Shown here in pieces: positions 1 to 8,436 of a stretch of 64,000 nucleotides of DNA. Location of the stretch: the NCBI GenBank assembly GCA_019119895.1, contig DWWD01000016.1, forward strand, positions 1 to 64,000, in the 5' to 3' direction. The stretch's first letter is position 1; every line of letters begins with the position of its first letter. The notes under the pieces were generated by a model. It was not told the origin of the DNA. It made no database searches and saw only the letters and a list, made by a program, of their open reading frames with translations. Made by a program: the position numbers and the translations under genes. The stretch is from Candidatus Anaerostipes avistercoris. Its GTDB lineage: Bacteria; Bacillota; Clostridia; Lachnospirales; Lachnospiraceae.

Positions 1-155
1 ACTATTTAAAAAAGAGGAGGTTGTTTAACATTTAATATTTTGCATACTTTTGTTCCCTCATTTTCAGATACTTACTTCTAAATTCAAAGGATAACTGCTA
101 ATTATCTTTCCTTTTATATCTATGCTATACTCCTTTTAAAAACGGAGGTTTCATC

Positions 156-1073
156 ATGGATTTTAAGAGTTGTATTACAGAGTATCTTCAGTATTGTCGA
201 TACCGCAAGGAACTGGATGAGAAAACTATTAAAGCGTATCGTATTGATTTGAGACAAATGAAGTTGCATATAGGAGATGACATTTTTAATCGTTTTCTTC
301 TGGACAGTTATATCACAGATTTACACAGAAGATATAAGCAGAAGACCGTGAAACGTAAGATTGCAAGTATGAAAGCATTTTATTCCTGGCTGGAGGAAAG
401 AGAGCTGTTGGAAGAAGAGAATCCTTTTCGCAGGATAAAAGTGCGGTTCAAAGAGGAGAAAGTCCTGCCGCGTATTATCCCGAGGGAGGAAATTAAGAAA
501 TTGTTCCAATACATGTATTTGATAAAAAGCAGGAATGCAAATGATAAAGCTATTCAAAGAGACCTTGCAGTTGTGGAGATGTTGTTTGCGACAGGTGCGC
601 GGGTATATGAAATATCTAATATGAAATCTGATGCTGTGGACTTGGTTTCTGGGACAATTCGAATTATGGGGAAAGGGAAAAAGGAACGTTATCTTCAAAT
701 ATGTAATGAAGAAGTAATTCAGTGTATCAATGATTATTATGATAGCTGGAAAGAAGAGATAGAAGAAACAGGATATTTCTTTGTAAATGCCAGAGGGAAA
801 CAGTTGTCAGAGCAGTCAATTCGTGACATGATAAAGAAGTATTCATCTGATGCAGGACTGAGTACTGAAATTACACCTCACATGTTTCGACATTCTGTCG
901 CGACTTATTTAATAGAAGAAGGCGCAGACATTTCGCAAGTACAGAAAATACTGGGGCACAGCTCCATTAAAACAACACAAATTTACATATATGTAGCAGC
1001 TAAAATGCAGGCAGAGGTTTTACGAATGTTTCATCCGAGAAATAAAATGGAATTTCAATTGGAAACAAAATAG
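156..1073 (+). CDS. Tyrosine recombinase / phage-type integrase (XerC/D-like)
   Basis: Site-specific recombinase of 305 residues. An N-terminal SAM-like DNA-binding domain (about 1-95) precedes a catalytic domain with the full tyrosine-recombinase set: Arg149 (ATGARVYE), Lys about 173-176 (GKGKK), His242-x-x-Arg245 (PHMFRH), the LGH box at His268 and the nucleophile Tyr277 nine residues later. The ATG follows a GGAGGT site at about 143-148. The size fits small single-domain integrases. It stands alone, with no excisionase or phage genes visible and no att site that I can identify. It could act on a mobile element lying left of the window or on local inverted DNA. Family assignment is firm; the biological target is unknown. 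Confidence 0.93.
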   Translation: MDFKSCITEYLQYCRYRKELDEKTIKAYRIDLRQMKLHIGDDIFNRFLLDSYITDLHRRYKQKTVKRKIASMKAFYSWLEERELLEEENPFRRIKVRFKEEKVLPRIIPREEIKKLFQYMYLIKSRNANDKAIQRDLAVVEMLFATGARVYEISNMKSDAVDLVSGTIRIMGKGKKERYLQICNEEVIQCINDYYDSWKEEIEETGYFFVNARGKQLSEQSIRDMIKKYSSDAGLSTEITPHMFRHSVATYLIEEGADISQVQKILGHSSIKTTQIYIYVAAKMQAEVLRMFHPRNKMEFQLETK

Positions 1074-1142
1074 AAGAATAGCTGGAGATTTCTATTTTTA
1101 TCATTGCTTTTCTGATATAATCAAAGTGTTTACAAGTTTTAT

Positions 1143-1255
1143 AGTATATTATAAACTGTCGGGATAGATGGCTGTTTGATTATGAGAATCCGGAGATAAT
1201 AAAATCGGGGGAATATGTGGCGCAGTATCCAAATTATGAAGAAGAATGTGGGTAA
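1143..1255 (+). other. Possible C-terminal remnant of an unidentified gene
   Basis: One frame is open from just after a TAG at 1142 to a TAA at 1253 and encodes about 37 residues ending in PNYEEECG. It has no obvious start or ribosome site. The composition (YENPEIIKSGEY) looks like genuine coding sequence rather than random AT-rich DNA. I do not recognise the family, and it may be chance. Confidence 0.2.
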
Positions 1256-1301
1256 AATGATGTAGTCCATAAGCTGGCCGCAGGGAAGGAGTGATAGGAA
1301 G

Positions 1302-2999
1302 ATGTGTTTAAAAAAACTTCCGGTTGGAATTGAAAATTTTGAGGAGTTTCAAAAAGAAAATTTCTATTATGTGGATAAAACACTTTTCATAAAAGAACTT
1401 TTACAAAATTGGGGGAAAGTGAATCTGTTTACACGGCCAAGACGTTTTGGTAAGACATTAAACATGAACATGCTGAAATGTTTTTTTGAAATTGGCAGCG
1501 ATGCAAATCTGTTTGAAGGTTTGACAATTGCAAAAGAAAAAGAGTTGTGTGAAAAATATATGGGGCAATTTCCGGTTATTTTTATCAGCTTGAAGAGTGT
1601 AGACGGTATGACGTTTGAAGATGCTTCAGCAGCACTGCGCTCGGTGATTGGAAATGAAGCCATGCGCTTTCAGTTTCTATTGGAAAGCGAGCATCTTTCT
1701 GGGGTGGAAAAAGAAAGTTATCGGCGTTTGATCCATGTAGAAATGGCTAGTGATGCAAGTTATGCCATGTCAAATGCTACATTAATTGATAGTCTGAAAA
1801 TTCTCTCTGGTCTGCTGGAAAAGCATTACGAACATAAAGTCATTTTACTGATTGATGAGTATGATGTTCCGCTGGATAAAGCGTTTCAGGCAGGATATTA
1901 TGATAAAATGGTATCTCTACTTCGAAATCTGTTCAGCAATGCACTGAAGACGAATGATGCTCTTTATTTTGCAGTCCTGACAGGATGCCTTCGTATATCT
2001 AAGGAAAGTATTTTTACCGGATTGAATAATCTGAACGTGATGACAATATCAGATCCATATTTTTGTGACAGCTTTGGATTTACAGATAGAGAAGTGAAAG
2101 AACTTCTTAGATATTATGATTTGGAAGATTTTTATGACATTGTACGTAAATGGTATGATGGCTATCAGTTTGGCAGTCAATCAGTTTATTGCCCATGGGA
2201 TGTGATTAAGTATGTGCAGATTTTATTGAGAGACCGGGAAGCTGAACCGGAAAATTACTGGGCTAATACAAGTGGAAATGACATTATTCGCACATTGCTC
2301 AGGAAAGCGGATCAGACAACACGAGATGAGATTGAGCAGCTGATCAATGGAGGGTATATTGTTAAAAAAATTCGCCAGGAATTAACATATCGGGAAATTG
2401 AAGATTCTGCAGATAATATATGGAGTGTTCTGCATGCTGCCGGATATTTGACACAGATAGAACGTTTACCGGGAAGACGAATGAAATTGGCGCTTCCGAA
2501 TCGAGAAGTAAAAGAGTTGTTTATTGATCTTGTAAAGGATTGGTTTGAGGAAACAACGCTTGCGGACACCTCCAGAATTGATGTTTTTTGTAAAGCATTT
2601 CCGGTGGGAGATGCGGCGTTGATCCAGAAGATGCTCAATGATTATCTGTGGGATTCGATCAGTGTGCGAGATACCGCGGTAAGGAGAAATATGAAAGAGA
2701 ATTTTTATCATGGGATGCTTTTGGGATTATTAAAAAGCCGCGGAAACTGGAAAATTCAGTCAAATGCTGAAACTGGAGAGGGATACAGCGATATTTCCAT
2801 CCAAATGCCGGAACGGACAGGAATTGTAATTGAGCTGAAGTATGCCCACGATGGAAATTTGGAAGCGGGTTGTAAAGCAGCATTAAACCAGATTGAAGAA
2901 CGAAAATATGCAGCTGGTCTAAAGCGACAGGGAATGAAAAAAGTTATAAAATATGGAATTGCATTTTATGAGAAAGAATGTATGGTGGCTGTGGCATAA
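1302..2999 (+). CDS. AAA-ATPase-like / PD-(D/E)XK nuclease-fold protein, paralogue 1
   Basis: A 565-residue protein of the abundant AAA-ATPase_like + PDDEXK_9 family. The start motif (LPVGIENFEEF...YYVDKT) is typical. Walker A is RPRRFGKT at about residues 45-52, and Walker B is ILLIDEYDVPLDKA at about 182-195. The C-terminal nuclease-like motif DISI...IVIELKY lies at about 500-520 (D...ExK). The ATG follows GAAGGAG with good spacing. The role of this family is not established; copies multiply in gut Clostridia and Bacteroidetes genomes, often near mobile DNA. It is closely related to the next gene downstream and more distantly to the minus-strand gene near 29 kb, and appears intact. Confidence 0.88.
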   Translation: MCLKKLPVGIENFEEFQKENFYYVDKTLFIKELLQNWGKVNLFTRPRRFGKTLNMNMLKCFFEIGSDANLFEGLTIAKEKELCEKYMGQFPVIFISLKSVDGMTFEDASAALRSVIGNEAMRFQFLLESEHLSGVEKESYRRLIHVEMASDASYAMSNATLIDSLKILSGLLEKHYEHKVILLIDEYDVPLDKAFQAGYYDKMVSLLRNLFSNALKTNDALYFAVLTGCLRISKESIFTGLNNLNVMTISDPYFCDSFGFTDREVKELLRYYDLEDFYDIVRKWYDGYQFGSQSVYCPWDVIKYVQILLRDREAEPENYWANTSGNDIIRTLLRKADQTTRDEIEQLINGGYIVKKIRQELTYREIEDSADNIWSVLHAAGYLTQIERLPGRRMKLALPNREVKELFIDLVKDWFEETTLADTSRIDVFCKAFPVGDAALIQKMLNDYLWDSISVRDTAVRRNMKENFYHGMLLGLLKSRGNWKIQSNAETGEGYSDISIQMPERTGIVIELKYAHDGNLEAGCKAALNQIEERKYAAGLKRQGMKKVIKYGIAFYEKECMVAVA

Positions 3000-3056
3000 A
3001 ATAGCGGTAATATGAGGAAAAAGGAAGCAGCAGGAAAAAATCGCGAGTTTCCGTTG

Positions 3057-3218
3057 GTTAAATAATAACATGAGATGTTTTTAAATAACTGAAGATAACT
3101 CGTTAAATTCAGAAGATATGATATTAAACAATAATATGAGATGTTTTTTAATGATGCAGAATATTACTATGCAGTTGCACAGGCAGTCGTTAAACAATAA
3201 CATAGGATGTTTTGACTT
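3057..3218. CRISPR. Degenerate three-repeat CRISPR-like remnant, no cas genes
   Basis: Three 30-bp repeats start at 3057, 3123 and 3189, an exact 66-bp period with 36-bp non-repeating spacers. The consensus begins GTTAAACAATAACATGAGAT and ends in a T-rich block. Repeats 1 and 2 differ from it at only one to three positions; repeat 3 decays at its 3' end, as terminal CRISPR repeats often do. Repeat and spacer lengths fit type I-B/III arrays. No cas gene is in the window, and the array sits between two ATPase paralogues. It is most likely a relic. Confidence 0.5.
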
Positions 3219-3314
3219 TAGTGGTTAACTCTATTGAAAAAGCTTAATTTTATTTATTAGATGATGGTATTTTGTAAATGATTATGATAAATTGCAAGAA
3301 AGAATTGTGAGAAA

Positions 3315-5024
3315 ATGAGATTAAAAGATAAAAGACTTCCTGTAGGCATTGAAAGTTTTGAAGAATTCCAAAGAGAAAATTTTTATTATGCGGACAAAAC
3401 ATTTTTTATAAAGGAACTGTTACAAAATCAGGAAGAAGTAAATTTATTTATCCGCCCAAGATGTTTTGGTAAAACTTTGAACTTAAGTATGATAAAATGC
3501 TTTTTTGAAATTGGCTGCGACAGAACTTTGTTTAATGGTTTGAAAATTATGCAGGAAAAAGAGCTGTGTGAAAACTATATGGGACAATTTCCGGTCATTT
3601 CCATCAGTCTTAAAAGTGTGGATGGGCTAAATTATGAAGCGGCGAATGCAGCATTGTGTAATGTAATTGGCAGGGAAGCTCTGAGATTTCAATTTCTTCA
3701 GAAAAGTAATCGCCTTTCCGAAGAAGAAAAAAGTTCTTATCGCCGTTTGATTAAAATTGGATCTGACAGCCAGGCCTTTTTTGATATGACTGACGCGGTA
3801 CTGACGGACAGTCTGCAAATTCTCACGCAGCTTTTGGAAAAGCATTATAATCATAAAGTAATTTTGCTGATTGATGAATATGACGTTCCGCTGGATAAGG
3901 CATTTCAGCAAGGATATTATAATGAAATGGTATCACTTCTTCGAAATATGCTGGGTAATGTATTAAAGACAAATGATGCCCTTTATTTCGCGGTTTTGAC
4001 TGGCTGCCTTCGTATTTCTAAAGAAAGTATTTTTACCGGATTGAATAATCTGAAAGTTCATACAATTTCAGATGTCAGATATGATGAATATTTTGGGTTT
4101 ACAGATGCGGATGTGGAGGAGATGCTGAAATTCTATGACATTTCGTCTCATATGGATGTAATAAGAGAGTGGTATGATGGATATTTATTCGGCAGTGTAA
4201 ATGTATATTGTCCATGGGATGTGATTAATTACTGTGATGAACTTTTAGCAAATCCACAAACACTCCCCAAAAATTATTGGGCCAATACAAGTGGAAATGC
4301 TATGGTACGACGTTTTATCGGAAAAGCAGATAAAAACACGAAAAATGAGATTGAGAAACTTCTGGATGGGAAAATTATTTTGAAGGCAGTGAAAGAGGAA
4401 TTGACGTATCCTGAACTTGATGATTCCATTGACAATCTTTGGAGTGTGTTGTATGCGACGGGATATTTGACGAAAAGACATTCTGATCTGGAAGATGGAG
4501 AGCTGGTGAAATTAGCAATTCCAAACAAGGAAATTCGTAAGTTGTTCATTGATTTGGTCAAAGACTGGTTCCAGGAAACAACGCTTGCGGACACTTCCAG
4601 AATCAATCGCTTTTGTAGTGCTTTCTCAAGAGGAGATGCGGCATTGATTCAAGATATGCTGAATGATTATTTGTGGGATTCTATCAGTGTGCGGGATACT
4701 GCAGTAAGGAAAAATATGAAGGAGAATTTTTATCACGGAATGCTTCTGGGAATGCTGAATAGTCAGGAAAATTGGATGACACAGTCTAATGCAGAAACGG
4801 GAGAAGGATACAGTGATATTTCCATTTGCACCCCGGAAAGGACGGGAATTGTAATTGAGCTTAAGTATGCACATAATGGAAATCTGAAAGCGGCATGTGA
4901 AGAGGCATTAAAGCAGATTGAAGAACAGAAATACGCTGTTGGTCTGCAGCGGCAGGGAATGAAAAAGATAATGAAATATGGGATTGCATTCTATGAAAAA
5001 GAATGTATGGTGATTATTGCGTGA
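3315..5024 (+). CDS. AAA-ATPase-like / PD-(D/E)XK nuclease-fold protein, paralogue 2
   Basis: A 569-residue paralogue of the gene ending at 2999, with the same order of parts: an LPVGIESFEEF opening, a P-loop region RPRCFGKT (Cys replaces the third Arg seen in paralogue 1), the Walker B IDEYDVPLDKA, a shared central block ESIFTGLNNL, and the C-terminal GYSDIS...IVIELKY nuclease-like motif. Identity to paralogue 1 is high along the full length, so this is a tandem duplication with the CRISPR-like repeats trapped between copies. The ribosome site is weak (GTGAGAAA just before the ATG). Function is unknown for the family. Confidence 0.87.
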   Translation: MRLKDKRLPVGIESFEEFQRENFYYADKTFFIKELLQNQEEVNLFIRPRCFGKTLNLSMIKCFFEIGCDRTLFNGLKIMQEKELCENYMGQFPVISISLKSVDGLNYEAANAALCNVIGREALRFQFLQKSNRLSEEEKSSYRRLIKIGSDSQAFFDMTDAVLTDSLQILTQLLEKHYNHKVILLIDEYDVPLDKAFQQGYYNEMVSLLRNMLGNVLKTNDALYFAVLTGCLRISKESIFTGLNNLKVHTISDVRYDEYFGFTDADVEEMLKFYDISSHMDVIREWYDGYLFGSVNVYCPWDVINYCDELLANPQTLPKNYWANTSGNAMVRRFIGKADKNTKNEIEKLLDGKIILKAVKEELTYPELDDSIDNLWSVLYATGYLTKRHSDLEDGELVKLAIPNKEIRKLFIDLVKDWFQETTLADTSRINRFCSAFSRGDAALIQDMLNDYLWDSISVRDTAVRKNMKENFYHGMLLGMLNSQENWMTQSNAETGEGYSDISICTPERTGIVIELKYAHNGNLKAACEEALKQIEEQKYAVGLQRQGMKKIMKYGIAFYEKECMVIIA

Positions 5025-5118
5025 AAATTCTGGACAAGAAACGCAATCATTATGTTATAATTATCTGATATTGAGCAACGATAAGGGCACATAAGAAGAA
5101 CAATCGAGGAGGTTTCAC

Positions 5119-5817
5119 ATGCCTGGTTTTATTCTTCATTTAACTGCAGGTGTCATGGCGCTTAACATCCTGCAGGATTACGATTTTCATATAGATTCAA
5201 AGGAGAGGAATGATTTTTTGATCGGATGTCTGCTTCCCGATGCTACAAAGAACAAAGATGCTTCCCATTTTCGGAATCCAAAATATCATGGCAATATTGT
5301 AGAGTATCCGGATTTGGAATTGTTTGATCAGAAATATCATGCGTTAAAAAATGATACCAGTTGTCAGGGCTATGAGTTTCATCTCTATATTGACAGAGTA
5401 TTTTTCAAGGACTATCTGCCGCAGATTGTAGAGTTCCAGGATACAAAGGGGCAGAAAGTGGAAAAGTGGGATGAAGTGACCTGGGCGGTGTTGAAAAAGA
5501 CGGGAAAACGATTAGCAGTCAGACAGTTTTTCTCTGGAGACTATTATTATGGTGACTATACCAAGATGAATTACTACTTGATAGATAAGTACCATATTTC
5601 TTTGAATCTGAACACGAAGGTGGAGAATCCGGGAATTGAGGAAGTGGATTACAGGAAAGCGGGAGATATTCTGGAGGAGCTGAAGGGATATTCAAATGTT
5701 TCGAAAGAGGCAGTTTCAGATTTAAAAGTGTTCGACGTGGAAGAACTGCAGATTTTTTTGAAAAAACGGACGCAGGAATGGTGTGAAAAGAAGATAGGAT
5801 ACACCAATCATTTTTAA
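5119..5817 (+). CDS. Conserved hypothetical protein, possibly zinc-phospholipase-C-like
   Basis: A 232-residue soluble protein with a strong GAGGAGG site. An early His (FILHLTAG), GCLLPDA near residue 40, SHFR near 58 and EFHLYIDR near 95 give a spaced His/Asp pattern like metal-dependent phospholipase C or HD-type folds, but I cannot confirm the fold. It has no signal peptide or membrane segment. A strong hairpin terminator follows, so it is a single-gene unit separate from the Hxs operon downstream. Confidence 0.6.
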   Translation: MPGFILHLTAGVMALNILQDYDFHIDSKERNDFLIGCLLPDATKNKDASHFRNPKYHGNIVEYPDLELFDQKYHALKNDTSCQGYEFHLYIDRVFFKDYLPQIVEFQDTKGQKVEKWDEVTWAVLKKTGKRLAVRQFFSGDYYYGDYTKMNYYLIDKYHISLNLNTKVENPGIEEVDYRKAGDILEELKGYSNVSKEAVSDLKVFDVEELQIFLKKRTQEWCEKKIGYTNHF

Positions 5818-5843
5818 TACTGAAAAGTCAAGATAAGGAAAAT

Positions 5844-5888
5844 ATAAGCTGATGGAATAACACTATTCTGTCAGCTTATTTCTTTTTC
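5844..5888 (+). terminator. Rho-independent terminator
   Basis: An inverted repeat ATAAGCTGA / TCAGCTTAT with an inner GAATA/TATTC helix is followed by TTCTTTTT. It ends the gene stopping at 5817 and isolates it from the Hxs operon. Confidence 0.8.
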
Positions 5889-5966
5889 AGCCAAGATTTC
5901 TAATGACAATATTGTATAATTTACTTTGTAAAATGATAAAAATAGAAATGAGACGAACTTGTGAAA

Positions 5967-6016
5967 TTGTCAATTTATGGTCGCATTTGTCAATTTTAGC
6001 AGAAAATAAGTATGAT
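5967..6016 (+). promoter_or_regulatory. Promoter with two TTGTCAATTT direct repeats (putative operator)
   Basis: TTGTCAATTT occurs at 5967-5976 and again at 5987-5996, two helical turns apart. The second copy supplies a -35 box (TTGTCA), followed after 18 bp by TATGAT at 6011-6016. Repeats on one DNA face overlapping a -35 suggest a repressor or autoregulatory site, plausibly for the HTH protein encoded just downstream. The assignment is by position only. Confidence 0.5.
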
Positions 6017-6028
6017 ATACTTTTTAAT

Positions 6029-6154
6029 ATGAAAAGAGTACGGAGGATCAAGACTAAAATGTTGGGGGAGTTGCCAGAAGTTTATCAATTTTCTTATGAA
6101 GATAAAAAATGCATTCCAAAAGTTCCTTCTTTTTTTATTTATAAGGTTATATAA
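6029..6154 (+). CDS. Possible small leader ORF (41 or 31 aa) ahead of the Hxs operon
   Basis: An in-frame ORF starts at ATG 6029 or, behind a GGAGG at about 6042, at ATG 6059. It encodes a basic peptide ending FFIYKVI, stopping 16 bp before the HTH gene. It lies directly downstream of the operator-bearing promoter, so it would be the first translated segment of the operon. Spacing from the GGAGG to ATG 6059 is long (12 nt). It could be a leader peptide or chance. Confidence 0.25.
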   Translation: MKRVRRIKTKMLGELPEVYQFSYEDKKCIPKVPSFFIYKVI

Positions 6155-6170
6155 GAAAGGAGGATTGTTT

Positions 6171-6839
6171 ATGCTTTATAATGAATTGATTGAGAATATA
6201 TGCATTCGATATTTTAAGATTTTGAAGACCGAAGCCAAAATTCCGCAGAAAGAAATCGCAAAGTATATTGGAATATCAGATTGCCTGATCAGCAAGTGGA
6301 AAAATAGAAATCGCAGAATCAGTGCAGAGTATTATAAAAATATTCAGAATTATTTTGTTAAGCAGGAGTTTGATCCTTGTTTTGAAAGGCACAGGCGCTG
6401 GCTGCTGCAGCATTTTGATGATGTTGATGCCGCTATTTCACCGCAGAAATTTTGGGAAAAACTGTTTCAAGGGCAATTAAAAAGTAATATTGTCAGCATG
6501 GATACTTTTATAGAAATCCTGCATTTAATCCTGAAAGAGCGTTCTGATCATCGTTACAGCGTAGAAATGATTACGAAGACAAATCAGAATAAATGTGTAG
6601 AAGATAAGCGAATCCAGATAACAAATGGGGATAAGTCTCTGGAGGTATCTTTTAAGGATATGGATACGTTAGCTGTTAAGAGTGAAAGGAAAAAACTTTT
6701 GATTGACCGGCAGCAGTTAAAAAGTCTGAATCAGATTCATTTGTTTAGGGTTGTGTGTTCCTATGATATTACAGAAAAGCAGTTGATATTTCTGAATCAG
6801 TGTGCGGAAAAGGTGGAAGAATGTCTGAAGGCGTTATGA
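6171..6839 (+). CDS. XRE-type helix-turn-helix protein at head of Hxs operon
   Basis: A 222-residue protein. An AAGGAGG site 8 bp upstream selects ATG 6171 rather than the earlier in-frame ATG at 6096. An N-terminal HTH (about 8-50; PQKEIAKYIGISDCLISKWK) is followed by a mixed C-terminal region with no recognised domain. Its last bases overlap the next ORF, so it is translationally linked to the HxsD-like genes. As first gene of the operon behind a promoter with paired direct repeats it is the likely local regulator. The C-terminal half may sense a ligand or partner; nothing in the sequence says which. Confidence 0.75.
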   Translation: MLYNELIENICIRYFKILKTEAKIPQKEIAKYIGISDCLISKWKNRNRRISAEYYKNIQNYFVKQEFDPCFERHRRWLLQHFDDVDAAISPQKFWEKLFQGQLKSNIVSMDTFIEILHLILKERSDHRYSVEMITKTNQNKCVEDKRIQITNGDKSLEVSFKDMDTLAVKSERKKLLIDRQQLKSLNQIHLFRVVCSYDITEKQLIFLNQCAEKVEECLKAL

Positions 6840-7192
6840 AAAGTTATGCGAAAGAGTTATATGAAAAGGAAGTAGTGCTGAAAGCTGCATATGCTTTTAC
6901 AGACCGTGCTTATATTCATTTGGATGTCAGCGACGAGAACTATCTGGTGAGTCTTGTACCGAAAGGGGAAGAACAGGAAGAACGGCTGTATGCAGAATTT
7001 GAAAATGAGCTGATTGCGCAGGAAACAAGACGTATGGTGTCTGAGCGGACGAAGCATATTCGAGAGATGATTGTGGCGAGGGCTCTGTCTTCTACGATGA
7101 TTGATTTAAAGGATGAGGGATCAGATGAGGAAGAGAATCTGTTTGATGCGGATGCTATTTTGACAGATTGGTATGAAGAGTATGAAAAATGA
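6821..7192 (+). CDS. hxsD: HxsD-like protein 1 (His-Xaa-Ser system)
   Basis: A 123-residue acidic protein overlapping the regulator gene. I chose ATG 6821 because AGGTGG lies just upstream; ATG 6836, forming an ATGA overlap with the upstream stop, is a credible alternative. The signature region DRAYIHLDV...YLVSLVP...FENELIAQETRR...IREMIVARAL resembles HxsD proteins: a short alpha/beta domain ending in a conserved F-x-NEL-type helix. HxsD is a small partner encoded with the HxsB/HxsC radical SAM pair, with no assigned chemistry. The acidic C-terminal extension (about 95-123) is longer than in the second copy. Confidence 0.65.
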   Translation: MSEGVMKSYAKELYEKEVVLKAAYAFTDRAYIHLDVSDENYLVSLVPKGEEQEERLYAEFENELIAQETRRMVSERTKHIREMIVARALSSTMIDLKDEGSDEEENLFDADAILTDWYEEYEK

Positions 7193-7412
7193 ATTATATC
7201 TGAATAAAAATTTATATGGAAAGAAGTCCATACAAGAAGCAAGAAAAGCCTATGGAGAATTGGCAGACATTCAATTGGACAGCAGAAATGAATACTGGGT
7301 TTGCTCTTTTTTTCAGTGTGACTATGGTGAAGAGCGGACGATGCTGGAATTTGAGAATTATCTGATTGGTCTTACGAATCAGGAAAGGGAACAAAATGAT
7401 GATGATATGTGA
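7173..7412 (+). CDS. HxsD-like protein 2 (short paralogue)
   Basis: A 79-residue protein overlapping the end of HxsD-like 1. The core ADIQLDSRNEYWVCSFF...MLEFENYLIGL aligns with the first copy (AYIHLDVSDENYLVSLVP...YAEFENELIAQ) but lacks the arginine-rich IREMIVARAL helix. Starts at 7173 and 7182 are both possible; neither has a strong ribosome site, as expected for translational coupling. Two diverged HxsD-type subunits in tandem suggest a heteromeric partner or separate partners for HxsB and HxsC. Confidence 0.5.
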   Translation: MKSMKNELYLNKNLYGKKSIQEARKAYGELADIQLDSRNEYWVCSFFQCDYGEERTMLEFENYLIGLTNQEREQNDDDM

Positions 7413-8436
7413 GATTTGTCTGCTGATGATCATAGGAGTATTGGGAATCTATGTGGCAGTGACGGATATCAGGCGGGGAGTTATACAAAATAAATGTTTG
7501 CTGTGGGCGGTTATTTTGGGAGTCGGAGTCAATATAGTGTACTATACCAGGTTTGCCGCAGGATTTTTACCAGTATACGGGCGTAATCTGCTGATAATTT
7601 CTATTTTGTCTGTTTCATTGTATGGACTTCATTTTTGGGCTGCCGGAGACAGTAAACTGCTGATTGTTGTTACATTTTTGTTTCCGGCAAGATTTTATGA
7701 TACGGGATATCAGATGGCTGTGCCGGGGATTTATAATGTGGTGCTGATTTTTCTTCTGGCATATTTTTATGTGCTGGCAGATTCTGTTGTTCAATATATA
7801 AAGGGAAGAGAATTTCATCACAGCATGAGGCTGAATGGAACATATGTGAAACTGTTTTTAAGGCAGTATTTGATTAGTTTTTTGTACCTTCATGGCTTAA
7901 GTCTGCTGCTTCAGAGAGGTCTGGGAGAGATTTATAATAGAAATCAGATGCTTTTTACTTTTTTGAACCTTTTTGCGGCTGTTTTGATCCAGAGTAAAGA
8001 AGTGTTCAGAAAAAGAATGATCCTGCTGGCAGTGATCTGTATGAATATAGTGCTGTTTGTTACATCGGAAAGGACAGGCTTTCAGCCGTGGATGCTGAGA
8101 AGTTATGGCATTCTGTTTCTGGTGCTGCTGCTCCGCTATTTTGTCAGCGGCTATAATTACCGGGAAATTCCGACAAGAGAAGTTGCCAGAGGAATGGTAC
8201 TGTCTTATGGCACTGTGGCAAAATTTATGCCCTCCAGGGTAAAAGGGCTGCCGCGTCAGACCAGTGAAGATATGAGATGCAGAATTACCGAGGAAGAGAG
8301 ACAGGCAATTAAGCGCTGGGAATCCAGCAAATATGGAGAAGAGACAATTGTGATTGTCAGGAAAATCCCATTTGCTGTTTTTATTATTTGTGGAACATTT
8401 GTATTTTTGGGAATAAGGGTTTTGGTAGCATGGTAG
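7396..8436 (+). CDS. A24-type prepilin-peptidase-like membrane protein in the Hxs island
   Basis: A 346-residue polytopic membrane protein. ATG 7396 sits behind AGGAAAGGGA and overlaps the previous stop. The N-terminal half shows both aspartyl-protease hallmarks of the A24 (type IV prepilin peptidase) family: TDIRRGVIQNK after the first helix and AAGDSKLL after the third, each with its Asp. Several further hydrophobic helices and a cytoplasmic-type tail follow. No pilin assembly genes are present. In this operon the obvious substrate is HxsA, whose N-terminus resembles a Flp-type prepilin leader. The stop overlaps the HxsC start (ATGGTAG). Confidence 0.75.
   Translation: MMMICEICLLMIIGVLGIYVAVTDIRRGVIQNKCLLWAVILGVGVNIVYYTRFAAGFLPVYGRNLLIISILSVSLYGLHFWAAGDSKLLIVVTFLFPARFYDTGYQMAVPGIYNVVLIFLLAYFYVLADSVVQYIKGREFHHSMRLNGTYVKLFLRQYLISFLYLHGLSLLLQRGLGEIYNRNQMLFTFLNLFAAVLIQSKEVFRKRMILLAVICMNIVLFVTSERTGFQPWMLRSYGILFLVLLLRYFVSGYNYREIPTREVARGMVLSYGTVAKFMPSRVKGLPRQTSEDMRCRITEEERQAIKRWESSKYGEETIVIVRKIPFAVFIICGTFVFLGIRVLVAW

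Noticed and set aside
3057..3218. An active CRISPR-Cas locus
   Set aside because: Only three diverged repeats and no cas genes in 64 kb; kept only as a remnant.
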